From contig JAGFNQ010010054.1 of NCBI GenBank assembly GCA_024364735.1, forward strand, positions 32,344 to 96,343: 64,000 bases of DNA. Reading direction: 5' to 3'. Under the pieces are notes generated by a model. It made no database searches. It saw nothing but the letters and a program-made list of their open reading frames with translations, and was not told the DNA's origin. This document shows, piece by piece, positions 33,414-43,990 of the stretch; position 1 is the stretch's first letter; every line of letters begins with the position of its first letter. Both the position numbers and the translations under genes were made by a program. The DNA comes from Boesenbergia rotunda (Eukaryota; Streptophyta; Magnoliopsida; Zingiberales; Zingiberaceae).

Positions 33414-34294
33414 GAAGAAGAGATAGATAGATTGACTTCTATAACAAAAATACCTGAGGTAGAAGTCTCACTTCTTTTCTTCTTTGCTTCCTCCAGGTAG
33501 AGTTTGCAATTCCTCTTCCAATGTTCGGTCTCACCATAATGGAAGCAGGTCCCTTCCTTATGCACTTTTCCTTTGCCCTTGGATGTAGTAGAATTGGCCT
33601 TGCCTTTGGCTTGGGTCTTACCCTTGCCTTTAGGCTTCCATTTACCTTTGCCCTTGTAAACCATCAGTACATTACTGGTCTTGGTTTTCTTAAGATTGGG
33701 TTCAGCAGTTCTCAACATGCTGAGCATCTCAGGCAAAGGCTTGTCAATTTCATTCATGTTATAGTTCATGACAAATTGATTATAACCCTCCAACAACGAT
33801 TGCAGGATAATGTCTGTTGCTAATTCTTGACCCAGTGGAAATCCTAGCCTTTCAAGGTTCTCGACATACCCAATCATCTTGAGTACGTGAGTTCTGACAG
33901 GAGTTCCTTCTTGCATCTTGCATGCAAATAGGGATTTTGACACCTCAAACCGCTCGTGCCTAGCTTGCCCTTGATATAGTTGTTTTAGGTGTTTAACCAT
34001 ATCATGTGCATCCATGTTCTCATGTTGCTTCTGAAGCTCAGAGTTCATGGTAGCAAGCATGAGGCATGATACATCGAGTGTATCATCCTGATGCTTCTTG
34101 TAAGCGTCTTTTTCAGCACGGGTAGCGGTAGTGATGGGCGCTTCTGGAAGAGGTTGCTCTAGGACGTACAATTTTCGTTCTTGTTTGAGGACGATCCTCA
34201 GGTTTCTGTACCAGTCTAGGAAATTAGCTCCATTGAGCTTGTCCTTCTCAAGGACGGATCGTAGAGAGAGAGTATTTGACGTATTAGACGACAT
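33341..34294 (-). CDS. gag: E7 Gag (copia, UBN2-type), 317-codon frame
   Basis: Starts MSSNTSNTLSLRSVLEKDKL at 34294. Capsid motifs are GANFLDWYRNLRIVLKQERK, DDTLDVSCLMLATMNSELQ, RHERFEVSKSLFACKMQEGT and LQSLLEGYNQFVMNYNMN. A Lys/Gly-rich basic linker (KGKGKWKPKGKGKTQAKGK) precedes the zinc knuckle CFHYGETEHWKRNC, in which the second Cys is Tyr (CCHC to C-Y-H-C). The frame runs into the protease as WVLDT and is then shifted, so the last ~20 residues are out of frame. Gag and pol are encoded in one frame in this group. This is the only full capsid of its type here, and shows what E10 has lost. Confidence 0.85.
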   Translation of the reverse strand: MSSNTSNTLSLRSVLEKDKLNGANFLDWYRNLRIVLKQERKLYVLEQPLPEAPITTATRAEKDAYKKHQDDTLDVSCLMLATMNSELQKQHENMDAHDMVKHLKQLYQGQARHERFEVSKSLFACKMQEGTPVRTHVLKMIGYVENLERLGFPLGQELATDIILQSLLEGYNQFVMNYNMNEIDKPLPEMLSMLRTAEPNLKKTKTSNVLMVYKGKGKWKPKGKGKTQAKGKANSTTSKGKGKVHKEGTCFHYGETEHWKRNCKLYLEEAKKKRSETSTSGIFVIEVNLSISSSWVLDTDVLLTFILMCRAFKELDH

Positions 34295-34779
34295 GGTGAT
34301 CTACAACAACACAACATGCAGAAATAAGTATCATATCTTGATCATTTAATTAGGCCTTTAATTAAATGATGCTCCCACTAAATCGTAGAGCTTTTGTAGG
34401 GGCTAGTCATGGATGTAGGCAAACTTACTTTGCTCACACTACTAGCTTCAAACCAAACAGCGACTACATTTATGTGGGACAAGATCCAAATTATACTTCA
34501 TCTTGAGTTAGCTTTGGCTAATCGCCCAAGACTCGGTACAATTAGGTAGGTAACATTTTACCAATTATATCATATGCAACTCTTGAAAAAGGGTTAAGAT
34601 TCACATTACACATCATCTTGAGTTAGCTTTGGCTAATCGCCCAAGACTTAGCATAATTTTCCTCTTACCCAATTTTTAACTTTTGGGATATGCCTCTAAG
34701 TTTCTCAATCCAATTGAGGTGACTTAGTTAAGTCTCACCCAAAGTTCGATAGCGGGACATCACAATTGTCCACTCGCAC
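34295..34779 (-). other. E7 untranslated leader with hairpins
   Basis: No frame. A perfect hairpin with 12-nt arms lies at 34341-34352 and 34359-34370 (loop GGCCTT), 24 bp from an upstream-facing gag start. A segment with TTAGCTTTGGCTAATCGCCC occurs twice (about 34503-34533 and 34622-34650). Short hairpins GACTTA-GT-TAAGTC (34721-34734) and CTCAAT-CCA-ATTGAG (34704-34718) follow. Confidence 0.7.
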
Positions 34780-34780
34780 N
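34780..34780. other. Single ambiguous base (N) at an element junction
   Basis: The only N in the window. It sits exactly where the minus-strand leader of E7 gives way to the plus-strand RT of E8, and both elements lack everything that should lie on this side. Confidence 0.95.
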
Positions 34781-36158
34781 CGTATGACGAGGCCCTCCAA
34801 GACAAAGATGCAGATTCATGGAAAAGGGCAATGAACTCCGAGATAGAATCATTGGATTCTAACCATGTCTGGGAGCTAGTAGAGCCACCCAATGGTGTAA
34901 AAGCCATTGGATGCAAGTGGATCTACAAAAGAAAGAAAGGATCAGACGGGAAGGTTGAGACCTTCAAAGCAAGGCTTGTTGCGAAAGGGTACACTCAGAA
35001 AGAGGGTATCGACTATGAGGAAACCTTTTCGCCGGTAGTCATGCTAAAGTCGATCCGGATTCTCTTATCTATTGCAGCTCATATGGATTATGAGGTATGA
35101 CAGATGGATGTCAAGACAACCTTTCTTAACGGGAGTCTTGATGAGACCATCTACATGCAGCAACCAGAAGGTTTCATTGCCAAGAGCAAAGAGCATCTAG
35201 TGTGCAAACATAATCAATCCATTTATGGATTGAAGCAAGCTTCAAGGTCTTGGAACATCCGCTTTGATGAAGTAATCCAATCATGTGGATTTACTCAAAG
35301 TCCGGATGAGTCATGTGTGTATAAAAGATGTGACGGAAATGTCGTGGTGTTTCCTGTACTTTACGTAGATGACATTTTGTTAATTGGCAACAATGTCAGA
35401 GTGTTATCAAACGTAAGGGTCTGGCTATCAAAGCAGTTTGATATGAAGGACTTAGGAGAAGCGGGACACATCCTTGGGATCAAGGTCATAAGGGATCGCC
35501 AGAAAAGGATGTTGTGCTTATCCCAAGCTTCATATGTTGACACAGTCTTGTCTCGTTTTAGGATGGAAAACTCCAAGAAGGGTTTCATACCCTTCAGACA
35601 TGGTGTTCCTCTCTCCAAGGAGATGTGTCCGAAAACATCAAAGGAGATAGAGGAAATGAAGGCGCGCGGTTCCTTATGCTTCAGCGGTCGGAAGCCTCAT
35701 GTATGCTATGTTGTGCATGAAACCTGATATCTGTTTTACCGTGGGCAAGGTTAGCAGATATCAGAGTAACCTTGGACAGGGACATTGGACAGCGGTAAAG
35801 CATATATTGAAATACCTAAGATGGACTAGGGATTATATGCTGGTTTACCGGGCAAACCAATTAGTCCTTATGGGTTATACGGACTCAGATTTCCAGTCAG
35901 ATAGGGACAAAAGTAAGTCTACCTCAGGTTTTGTGTTTACTTTAGGAGGTGGAGTCATTGTCTGGAGGAGTGTCAAGAAGTAGTGCGTGGCGGACTCCAC
36001 CATGGAAGCTGAGTATGTGGCAGTCTCAGAGGCGGCCAAGGAAGCTGTATGGCTCAGAAACTTCATCATGAACTTGCATGTGATTCCTGGTTTGCCCAGA
36101 ACTATTACAATCTTTTGTAATAACAGTGGTATAGTTGTAAACTTGAAGGAACCATGAG
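34781..36158 (+). pseudogene. E8 reverse transcriptase and first part of RNase H
   Basis: RT starts YDEALQDKDADSWKRAMNSE, then CKWIYKRKKGSDGKVETFKA, LVAKGYTQKEGIDYEETFSP, a stop (TGA 35098-35100, where Trp is expected), QMDVKTTFLNG, YGLKQASRSWN and catalytic YVDDILLIGNN. A small GC insertion near 35663 shifts the frame at EEMKA; it resumes at MYAMLCMKPDICFTVG. RNase H: GYTDSDFQSDRDKSKSTSG, a stop (TAG 35981), STMEAEYVAVSEAAKEAVWL, and a stop (TGA 36155-36157) just before the nested LTR. The in-frame stops are all single C-to-T or G-to-A steps from the expected codon. Confidence 0.9.
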
Positions 36159-36555
36159 CCCATTGTTAGAGATTCTGGGCCGCAAAAACCGCTTTTTGCG
36201 TTGCGGAAACCCCAGAAGTTCGGCCACGGGATCCGTGCGAACATAAAATAAATTATGAGTACGAGTTTCGCTACTAAATCTACATTAGATCTACATGATA
36301 AAACCATTACCCTTGATGCGTAGCCCTTCGCTTTCCCGCTTGTCCAAAAGCCGCCGGATCTCGTAGAGTATCAAGGCAGACACTCCTCTATATGTATCCA
36401 CGCGAACCAAAATAGATGGATCAAAACCTTAGGTGTGCTAGCACCTTCTAGGTTTCGACAAGAGGAGAAGGATAGCCAGAAGGAAAAAAATCTCTAGAGA
36501 AAGAAGAAGAGCCACACACAAAAAGGGAACCAAAATCCCTTTTTGATCACCCTTG

Positions 36556-36603
36556 GTGGCCGGCCACTTAATGGTCATTAATGGCCATTAAGTGGCCGGC
36601 CAC
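36556..36603. repeat. Perfect 19-bp-arm hairpin
   Basis: Arms GTGGCCGGCCACTTAATGG (36556-36574) and its exact complement (36585-36603), with a 10-nt spacer. Each arm itself contains the 12-bp palindrome GTGGCCGGCCAC. Confidence 0.95.
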
Positions 36604-36737
36604 ACATGCCATAACCTCCTCCATTTGAATTCAAATTCAAATGGGAGGGGTTACCACCTTGGAAATGATGTGGCATACACATTTAGTCAAAAACCAAGCC
36701 AAGTCATCACTTGGTCAATTCAAGGTGAGGTGGTTTT

Positions 36738-37062
36738 GGTCAAGTCAAACTTGCCTTTTATGGACTTTCCATATTTAGTCAAGTCAAACTTGACTCCATT
36801 TCTTCTCCCATGTCAAGTCTAACTTGAAGTGGAACCAAGTCAAGTCAAACTTGATTTGGATTTAGGTCAAGTCAAACTTGCCTTTTATGGACTTTCCATA
36901 TTTAGCCAAGTCAAACTTGACTTCAATTTTTCTTCTCCCATGTCAAGTCTAACTTGAAGTGGAACCAAGTCAAGTCTAACTTGATTTGGATTTAGGTCAA
37001 GTCAAACTTGCCTTTTATGGACTTTCCATATTTAGCCAAGTCAAACTTGACTTCAATTTTCT
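36738..37062. repeat. ~130-bp tandem repeat, about 2.5 copies
   Basis: The units start at 36738, 36865 and 36995 with GGTCAAGTCAAACTTGCC. Each contains several CAAGT..ACTTG inverted words. Located in the U3 side of the solo LTR. Confidence 0.9.
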
Positions 37063-38052
37063 CCATCTATTTGTTCTTTGCGTGTGACCCTATAGGTTCT
37101 TGTAACGTTGGCAATGCTTCTAACCTCTTAGAAGCATAAGCAATGAGCGGTATCTAGCAACACATCATTGCTACCCAAGTTACAAGAATGTTGAGATCCA
37201 ACATCACCTTGTGACTAATAATTGTGACTCTCACAATATATGATAATGTCCCTCTATCCTTGATATCTAGATTGACTCAATTGAGGCATAGACCGTGTCA
37301 TCCTCGAGTTAATCTATATCTTGAACTCCAAGTAGACTCACACTAATCAAATGAGCTCAATATCTCATATTGACTCACTTGGGCATGGCCATGCACTTTG
37401 TGGTCTAACTCTATCAAGAATACGATATCGCTCCCGTCATATAGGAGGGATAGATCCCATCTACATCACTCACATCCCTCTCCATAATTTGTTACATACC
37501 CAGTAATCGCCTTTATAGTCCACCCATTTACGGGTGACGTTTGACGAAGCCAAAGTACGTAACTCCTTATGTAGGAATCCATGGTGACTTCAGGTCCAAG
37601 GACTAATAGTCATACTAATAGCCACATGAGAAAGTATATGACACTCATATAACGATCCATGATACTTTCTCATGGCGGGTCATTCAGTATACATTCTCCA
37701 ATGCATACCCATGTGTCAACTTGATATCTCTATATCCATGACTTGTGAGATCAAGTCATCATGTTGACTTACATGCTAGCCTCTACGTATTAACATTGTC
37801 CTTGAATGTTAATACTTGACTAGGAATTATTTAGAGTAGTGTTCTCTATATCATCTCACTATCGATTCAACTAATCGATTGATATAGATAAGAATCTTCT
37901 ACTCAAGGACATTATTATGCTTAGCTATTCGGCACAAATACACGTAAGTATAATAACCATAAAACATGCCTTTATTTATACACAGGAATATGATACAAAT
38001 GAGTCTATATAATCATCACATGATTGACTCTAGGGCTCTCACTAACACCCAT

Positions 38053-38254
38053 AAGGCAAGTAAGCACATAGAGCGCAAGTACCACCTGATACGAGAAATC
38101 GTAAAGTGAGGAGAAGTGATTATCGCCAAGTTTGCATCGGAGGACAACCTGACAGATCCTTTCACTAAGGCTCTTCCATCTAGAGCTTTTGATAGGCATG
38201 TGGAGGGTATGAGAGTCAGATGTATGGCAGTGGGAGAACAACAGTGTCTTTAAA
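38053..38254 (+). pseudogene. E8 RNase H C-terminal tail
   Basis: Continuation of the RNase H after the nested LTR: KASKHIERKYHLIREIVK, a stop (TGA 38107-38109 where Arg is expected), GEVIIAKFASEDNLTDPFTK and ALPSRAFDRHVEGMRV. It ends at the normal pol terminus 5-15 bp before the polypurine tract. Confidence 0.88.
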
Positions 38255-38258
38255 TATA

Positions 38259-38268
38259 AGTGGGAGAT
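38259..38268 (+). other. Polypurine tract of E8
   Basis: AGTGGGAGAT directly precedes the 3' LTR start TGTAAGATG. Confidence 0.88.
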
Positions 38269-40119
38269 TGTAAGATGTGTATACTGAAAGACATGACTTT
38301 TATTATATGAACATCTTTTATGAAAAGAGAATCACACTACACTAAGTGTTTGTTTATAATAGTACATACACGAAGTCCCATTGCTTAGCATTGTAGATAA
38401 TATGGTATGTGGTGTCACACGGAAGATCATGTTATCAGTACCTTACTTAGCATAAATAGAGGCTCACAACCTAGATGGAATTGGACAACCCATCGGGATG
38501 GTTGTAGTGTAGTCAGGTGTGGTTGGTCTTGACCATAGGACTACACTAGTGTGCTATGAGTACATTGAGTAGGACCGAAACCCGAGGTTATCCGATTTGT
38601 ACTGACTAGATAATTAGATATGACCTCAATTGCTATTATGGAGGATGATCCCTTAATCCCGAAATAATATTGGACATATATTATTATTTATTATTTCTTT
38701 GATTTATAAAAGGGCGAGATCTATTCTGTTAGATCGATAGGCCCGGTAAGTTGGGAAATAATATTAATAATATGATATGCCGATGATTATTGACGGAATC
38801 CGTGTCCTGGTGAGTCAGGATGATGATGCCCCCTTGATGAGCTCAAAAGGTTCATCGTGTCAACCCTGCAGGTGGATTTGATCCGACATATTGATAAGGT
38901 TGAGTGGTACTAATCAAGAATCCAGAAGTTAATTAATTTAAATTGTCAGTAATTTAATTAATTAACGGGCATGCACGATCTTAAACACGGGGGGATGGAC
39001 GACTCGTAATAGGTGGAGCCCATATGAAAATATGAGGGTTGGTGAGGTGAGTTCAATTAAGATCCTTTAGTGGAATGGATCTTAATTAATGGATCGGGTT
39101 TTGGATCCATTAGCGGGCCAAGAACCAACTCCTCCTCTTGGTCCCTGCCTTAGCCCTATAAATACCCTATGAGACCAAGAAACCAAGCCAATTAATCAAT
39201 CCTATAGCCAAGAAAAAACCCTCTCCTCTCCCTCTCTCTCTCTCTCGGCGGCGCAACAAGAAGAAGAGGAAGAACTCCTCGGTTCTTCTTCCCTCCTCCA
39301 CCAATCTCCGGCTGAAGCTTATAGAAGCAAGGTAGAGGAGTCCTCTACCTTGCATGGTGCTCAGGGAGGTCGGAAGAGGGGTCGGCGGCCGGCTGTAGGC
39401 GGCGCAACGTTGGGTTGCGCCGACGCCGCAAGCAAGGAGGAGAAGGGGTTGTGCGGGTTTTTGTGGCTGAGAAGAAGGTTGTTTCTTTCCTTCTTCTTCT
39501 TCTTCATCTTCCTCTCAAGGTGTACTACTGATCCGGAGGGCTTGGAGCCGGCTCCGGTGGACGGCGGCGCAAAGGGAGGGGAAGAGGTGCCGGCGGTGCA
39601 AACCCTAGGGCTTAGGGTTTTCGGCTGGTTAGAGAAGGGGATTGGTTAGAGCTCTTGGTGATCTCGGATCGCAGTAGATCGTTGCCTACATGACGTCCGC
39701 GAAGGGAGGGACATAAGGTAGATGACCGCGAGGTGATCGGAATGGTATAATCTTTCGTACGCTCCTTTGTATTTCCTTATGTCATATATGTGCCATGTTG
39801 ATATCTCTCGTCATTTTATGTGTTGGAATTTATTGTTTTGCTTGCAAAATGTATTTAATAAATTCGTAACTGGACCCCGACCATAAACACAAAAGCCGTC
39901 GATCAACTCGTCGCCTTTTCCGCGGTCGAACGATCGAGCAAATCACGAAATCAATTTTGGTAATTGGCTAAGTGGCAATTTGGATCGTTCGATACGGCAT
40001 GAGACGGTCGATGGGAAACGACTCTCTATTCGGATTAAATTTTTTAATCCGTAGGCATAGAGTGGTCTCTCGGATCGACTAGATATTTGATAGGGAAATC
40101 CGCCAAGCTATATCCAACA
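38269..40119 (+). repeat. 3' LTR of E8 (family B)
   Basis: 1851 bp, TGTAAGATGTG...TATCCAACA, partner of the solo LTR at 5662-7536. The TATA-like CTATAAATA is at 39156-39164, with the 11-nt-arm hairpin (39055-39065 / 39077-39087) upstream. The CT-rich and GC-rich leader (39220-39650) contains spurious Arg/Gly frames. Confidence 0.92.
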
Positions 40120-41040
40120 TGATATTCTGATTTACTGATATCTGACTATTTTTCAGAATTAAAACTCACTTTGTTTTACTTTGATGCCATAGGTTTGAAT
40201 TGATTGGTATAATATTTTTGATGGTGTCAAAGGGGGAGAATAGAAGAGTTTAAGCTAGGAATTTATTTCCTCATGTGTTTGTGCAAAATTTAAAAATTAT
40301 GTAATAGTGCTCTAGGTTATTATTTATTGCCTTCTAGTCGAAATGACCGTTTTGTTGATGTGGCTATCCAGGGCACCTCGAGTGGTTTAGGGACATCTAG
40401 CTGAATAAAATCTTATCTTCACATAACGTCTCTTTTTCTGATCTTGCTGAATGGAGGCACCTCGAGTGGTCCAAGGTACCTCGACTACTATTCATGCAAG
40501 GTGCCTTAGATCATCTGAGGCTCCTTAGTTTAGCTAAGTTGGACTCCACAACTTATCTCTTCGCCAATGACTCCAACTTATTGGGGGCGCCTCCGATTGA
40601 TCTGAGGCATCTCGGGTACTACTCATCCAAGGCGCCTCCAATCCCATCTGAGGCACCTCGAGTATTGTTAATCCGAAAGGGCAATCTCAACATTGACTAT
40701 TCTTCGTTCCACTCAATTGGGTGATGCTCCGTCCATTTAGAGTTAAACTCACCCGAATCCAACTTTGGCTTTCTCCTTGAGTAGACTTTCTCCCCGGCTT
40801 CTCGTCCCTCGGATGCAGAGCGCTTGTCCTTCTCGTTCCACCAATGTATTCTTTCGCAACTCCTAGTCCCTTGGATGCACCGAGCCCATCGACTCCCTTC
40901 CCGTATCATCCTTCTCGCACACTACTTCTTCCGCTCGACTTCTTATGTTCCTAAGTTCTTACACACTTTGACATAAGTCATCAAACATACATAGGATCTA
41001 ACTTAACTTGGTTGACCATATTAAAACTGACCCGGAATAC
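40120..41040. other. Sirevirus post-pol and LTR debris with CACCTCGAG words
   Basis: 40120-40370 carries a plus-strand GATGGTGTCAAAGGGGGAGA (about 40218), the post-pol polypurine motif also seen on the minus strand of E3 near 15021. From 40375 to 40665 the words GGCACCTCGAG and GGCGCCTC recur about eight times. 40700-41040 resembles the minus-oriented U3 of family C. No gene. Confidence 0.55.
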
Positions 41041-41403
41041 TTACAATAAGAACTTCTACAATCTTTTATAATTAAAGCTTACAATCCATTAAACTCACCC
41101 CTCATATTACTAGCACCATCATAGCCTTGACGTTTAATATTTTAAACATCCAAATTATAGTGAGCCAAAGTAAAATATATAACATCCGTTAAAGGCAAAG
41201 TCGTAGTATCAAATAATGAACAAGCCCTAAAAAATGTTCTTGAATGAATCTATTAGTATCCACGAACTTCAATATTATAGACATTTGCTCTCTTTTTGAC
41301 TCATCTCGAGCTTCATCAACAATTATACAATACTTGGCAACTCTAATTTCTTCATGAATTACATTTTTCACTCTCACTAAAAGCACAAGAAGAATCGTGA
41401 CTT
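41041..41403 (-). pseudogene. hAT transposase, central part
   Basis: The 65-codon piece (41386-41189) reads VIHEEIRVAKYCIIVDEARD ESKREQMSIILKFVD, the highly conserved first catalytic-Asp region of DUF4371/ZMYM1-like plant hAT transposases. Further decayed homology reaches about 41041, including a copy of the GYDGASNM-type region (near 41110) that matches the first relic at 150-175. Confidence 0.82.
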
Positions 41404-41408
41404 CTATA

Positions 41409-43236
41409 TGTTGGGATCAATATGAGCTAGAGGAGGGGTGAATATTTGGATCACTTCTTTGAACTTAATGTTGCGGCAGTAACCTTGAAGCGAGGATTCA
41501 CCAATGCTAATATTTGGATTTACTTAGTATCCATCTCCTTGAGGTGACTAATCCAAGGGCTCACTTCTCACACTCATGGCTTCACTATGAATTTCTCCTT
41601 TTGGAAACTTTTCAGAGGTGGAAAAACCTTACGCAAGTTCGAACATGAGAATACAACAAAAAGAGCAAAAGCAAATACAAAGAAAATTGAAAATGATTTT
41701 ACAAAAATAAAATCTTACTTAGCATGCTATATTGTTGCTTGGAAATGCCTCTTGATCAATTGGAAATGCAGTAACACTTCGCTTTAATCTTTTCAAGAAT
41801 GAATGTAAACGAGCATTAATTGTTCAAATCTTCATGAAATCCCCTTTTCTAGGGATGACTTCCACTTTTTAATGACCTTACTCCTAATCGATTATCACAT
41901 CAAATCAATCATTCAAAACTTGTAGAATAACTATTTTTCACCTGACTAATTTTGGTGAGATATACCAATTGATTCAGCAGTTTCTAATCAATTCCCTAAT
42001 CAATTCCGAAGCTTTTTGTTTTTTCGACAAAAACCTATCAATCGATTGCCCAATTGATTGATCTATGCTAAATCAATTAGCCAAATGATTTAGGAACCTT
42101 TCTATGTTTTCGCGAAATCCTTTCTATCGATTGACCTATGCTGAATCAATTAGCCAATTGATTCAACAAACCTTTTGTGTTTTCGTGAAATAGCTCCCAA
42201 TCGATTGACCATGTTGAATCGATTAAGCTAATCATTTCAGCAACCTTTGGTCCATAGAGAAACACTGCCTAACCAATCTCCCTAATTGATTAGTATTGTC
42301 TGAATTAATTACACAATCGATTCTAGTGCCTTTCTATTCACAACAAACACTGTTTAATTGATTAGACTAGCTGAATCGATCGCCCATCAATTCCAACACA
42401 TTTTGTACTTTCACGAAAACATCCTTAATAGATTACCCTAATCGATTTGTATACGACTTAATCGATTGACCAATCAATTCTAAGCCTTACTATACTTCGT
42501 GAAACAACCCTTTATCGATTAACATAGGGTTTATTGGATCAACTAATCAATTCCAAACTTTACTGCGCTTCACGAGAATAACTCCCAATCGATTATTTGG
42601 GCTAATTGATTACCCTAATCGATTGTCCTACCCTAAAACCTAGAATCAAAGTTTAGGGTTCCTTTTGCCCAACATCCAGTTTATCGTGACCTGTCAAGGC
42701 TTTTTCACTAAGTGTCTAGTTAGCCTTTGACCCACATGGACTTTCCATCTCGTGCTAACTTTCCATTAAACATTCGATCACAAAGCGTCCAGTCAACCTT
42801 TGAGATACTTGGACTTTCCCTTGCCTAGCCTCTTTAGGGCTTCCATTGCCTAGTTCCCAACTAAGTCTTCACTGTCTAGCCCGCTAGATCTTCACTGTCT
42901 AGCCCTGCTAGGACTTCTACTACTTAGCGTCGCTAAGACTTCCATTACCTAGTTCCTAACTAGGTCTTCACTGTCTAGCCCCACTAAGACTTTTACTGCC
43001 TAGTTCCCAACTAAGTCTTCACTATTTTGCTCCGCTAAGGCGTCCACTACCTAGTTTCTAACTAGGCTTTCCATTACCTAGCCCCGCTAGGACTTCATCA
43101 CATTATCAAGTATTTGGTCAATCTTGACCTACTTGACCTCTTGCTCGCATATTGTCCAAACATTGAAACTTAAGTTCAAGATAACCTAAACTTAGTCAAA
43201 CTAGTCAACCTTGACCTGAGGACGATTGCACCAACA
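41409..43236 (-). mobile_element. Solo LTR of family G inside the hAT transposase
   Basis: 1828 bp, TGTTGGGATC...CACCAACA. The flanks are CTATA (41404-41408) and ATATA (43237-43241), an imperfect TSD with 4 of 5 bases matching. The interior has many ATCGATT/CAATTGATT words (41880-42615) and a hairpin-rich block (42660-43100) with CCTAGTT...AACTAGG and CTAGC...GCTAG stems. The start phrase AGGAGGGGTGAATA is shared with families A and C. Confidence 0.85.
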
Positions 43237-43241
43237 ATATA

Positions 43242-43990
43242 CTTGGCATTTTTTTTGGAGCTTTCTCAATTACCTTTGAAAATTCATCATTCTACATGGT
43301 TAGCACATCCAAAAATTCAAGAAAGTTACCACAATTTGATGGACTATATTACTCATGATGGTCCCTAAATAGAATTCCTTGAGTGCAAATAACAATACCA
43401 TATGTATGTGAACTTTTAATCAAAGACGATTAGTTGCGACTTCTTCACTATTAAAATTGTCAATCTCCTCGATATATGTTGTAGTTGGTTCATGAAATTC
43501 TCACATGCCTTTTCAGTATTATGATGAGGTAAAGATACATTGTCTTTCCCTATATGGCCTATGTCACAAGCTTTTCAATTTCAAACTTTCTTTTAATAAT
43601 CAAATCCATCATTAATAAATGTAGTTTGATCTGAGCATCCTGATGGCTTGTTGAAGATAAAATATGAAAATTAATATGCTTTATCTTTAGCTAGTGACTA
43701 TTCTAACCAAGGTAATTGTTCCTACCAAATTGAAATCTTCAATAGTGCTTAATATTTTTATTTAATGAATATTCTTGAAGAATAGGTTGATATGCCTTTA
43801 GATCCAAATAAACTCGACGAATCTCCTCTCGTTGGTTAGGATGATATTCCCAAATTTGTCGATATAATCTAGGATCATGCTCTAAAGAATCGAGATCAAT
43901 CTCTTCGGTTTTTATATTTTTGAATCTTTTAGGAGAATTTTCAGATAAAATATTTGATCTTGTAGATGGGGTTACAAGAGTGGCTCGATC
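43242..43990 (-). pseudogene. hAT transposase, N-terminal part
   Basis: The minus strand reads EEIDLDSLEHDPRLYRQIWE and YHPNQREEIRRVYLDLKAYQ, the standard N-terminus of TTF-zinc-finger hAT transposases. Decayed sequence follows, including IQFRDHHE ... SNCGNFLEFLDVL and VIEKAPKK, which belongs just before the central part on the other side of the solo LTR. The zinc-finger region between them is deleted or unrecognisable. Many stops. Confidence 0.8.

Larger units (their letters stand above)
28660..34779 (-). mobile_element. Copia element E7 (family F), lacking its 5' LTR
   Basis: On the minus strand: leader (34779-34295), gag (34294-33341), protease to RNase H (33413 to about 30340), polypurine tract (30325-30317) and 3' LTR (30316-28660). 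It inserted into the E6 post-pol region; the left flanking 5-mer is AACTG, but the right side is lost. The element ends at the single N (34780) without primer site or 5' LTR. It is not Sirevirus-like: it has a short Gag with CFHYGETEHWKRNC and RT motif YVDDILLIGND. Finer lineage not assigned. Confidence 0.9.
36164..38047 (-). mobile_element. Solo LTR of family F inside E8 RNase H, perfect TSD
   Basis: 1884 bp, TGTTAGAGATTC...CACTAACA, flanked by CCCAT on both sides (36159-36163 and 38048-38052). Removing it and one CCCAT restores the RNase H reading EP-stop-AHKASKH. Its U5-distal half resembles the E7 3' LTR (same plus-strand orientation), so family F is active on both sides of the N. Inside it are a 19-nt perfect hairpin and a ~130-bp tandem repeat, both absent from the E7 LTR. 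Confidence 0.93.
34781..40119 (+). mobile_element. Copia element E8 (family B), 5'-truncated, with nested solo LTR
   Basis: Plus-strand order: RT from its N-terminus (34781), RNase H (to 36158), nested solo LTR of family F (36164-38047), RNase H tail (38053-38254), polypurine tract (38259-38268) and 3' LTR (38269-40119). Gag, protease, integrase and 5' LTR are absent, cut at the N. The LTR matches the solo LTR at 5662-7536 and the protein matches E2. Confidence 0.92.
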
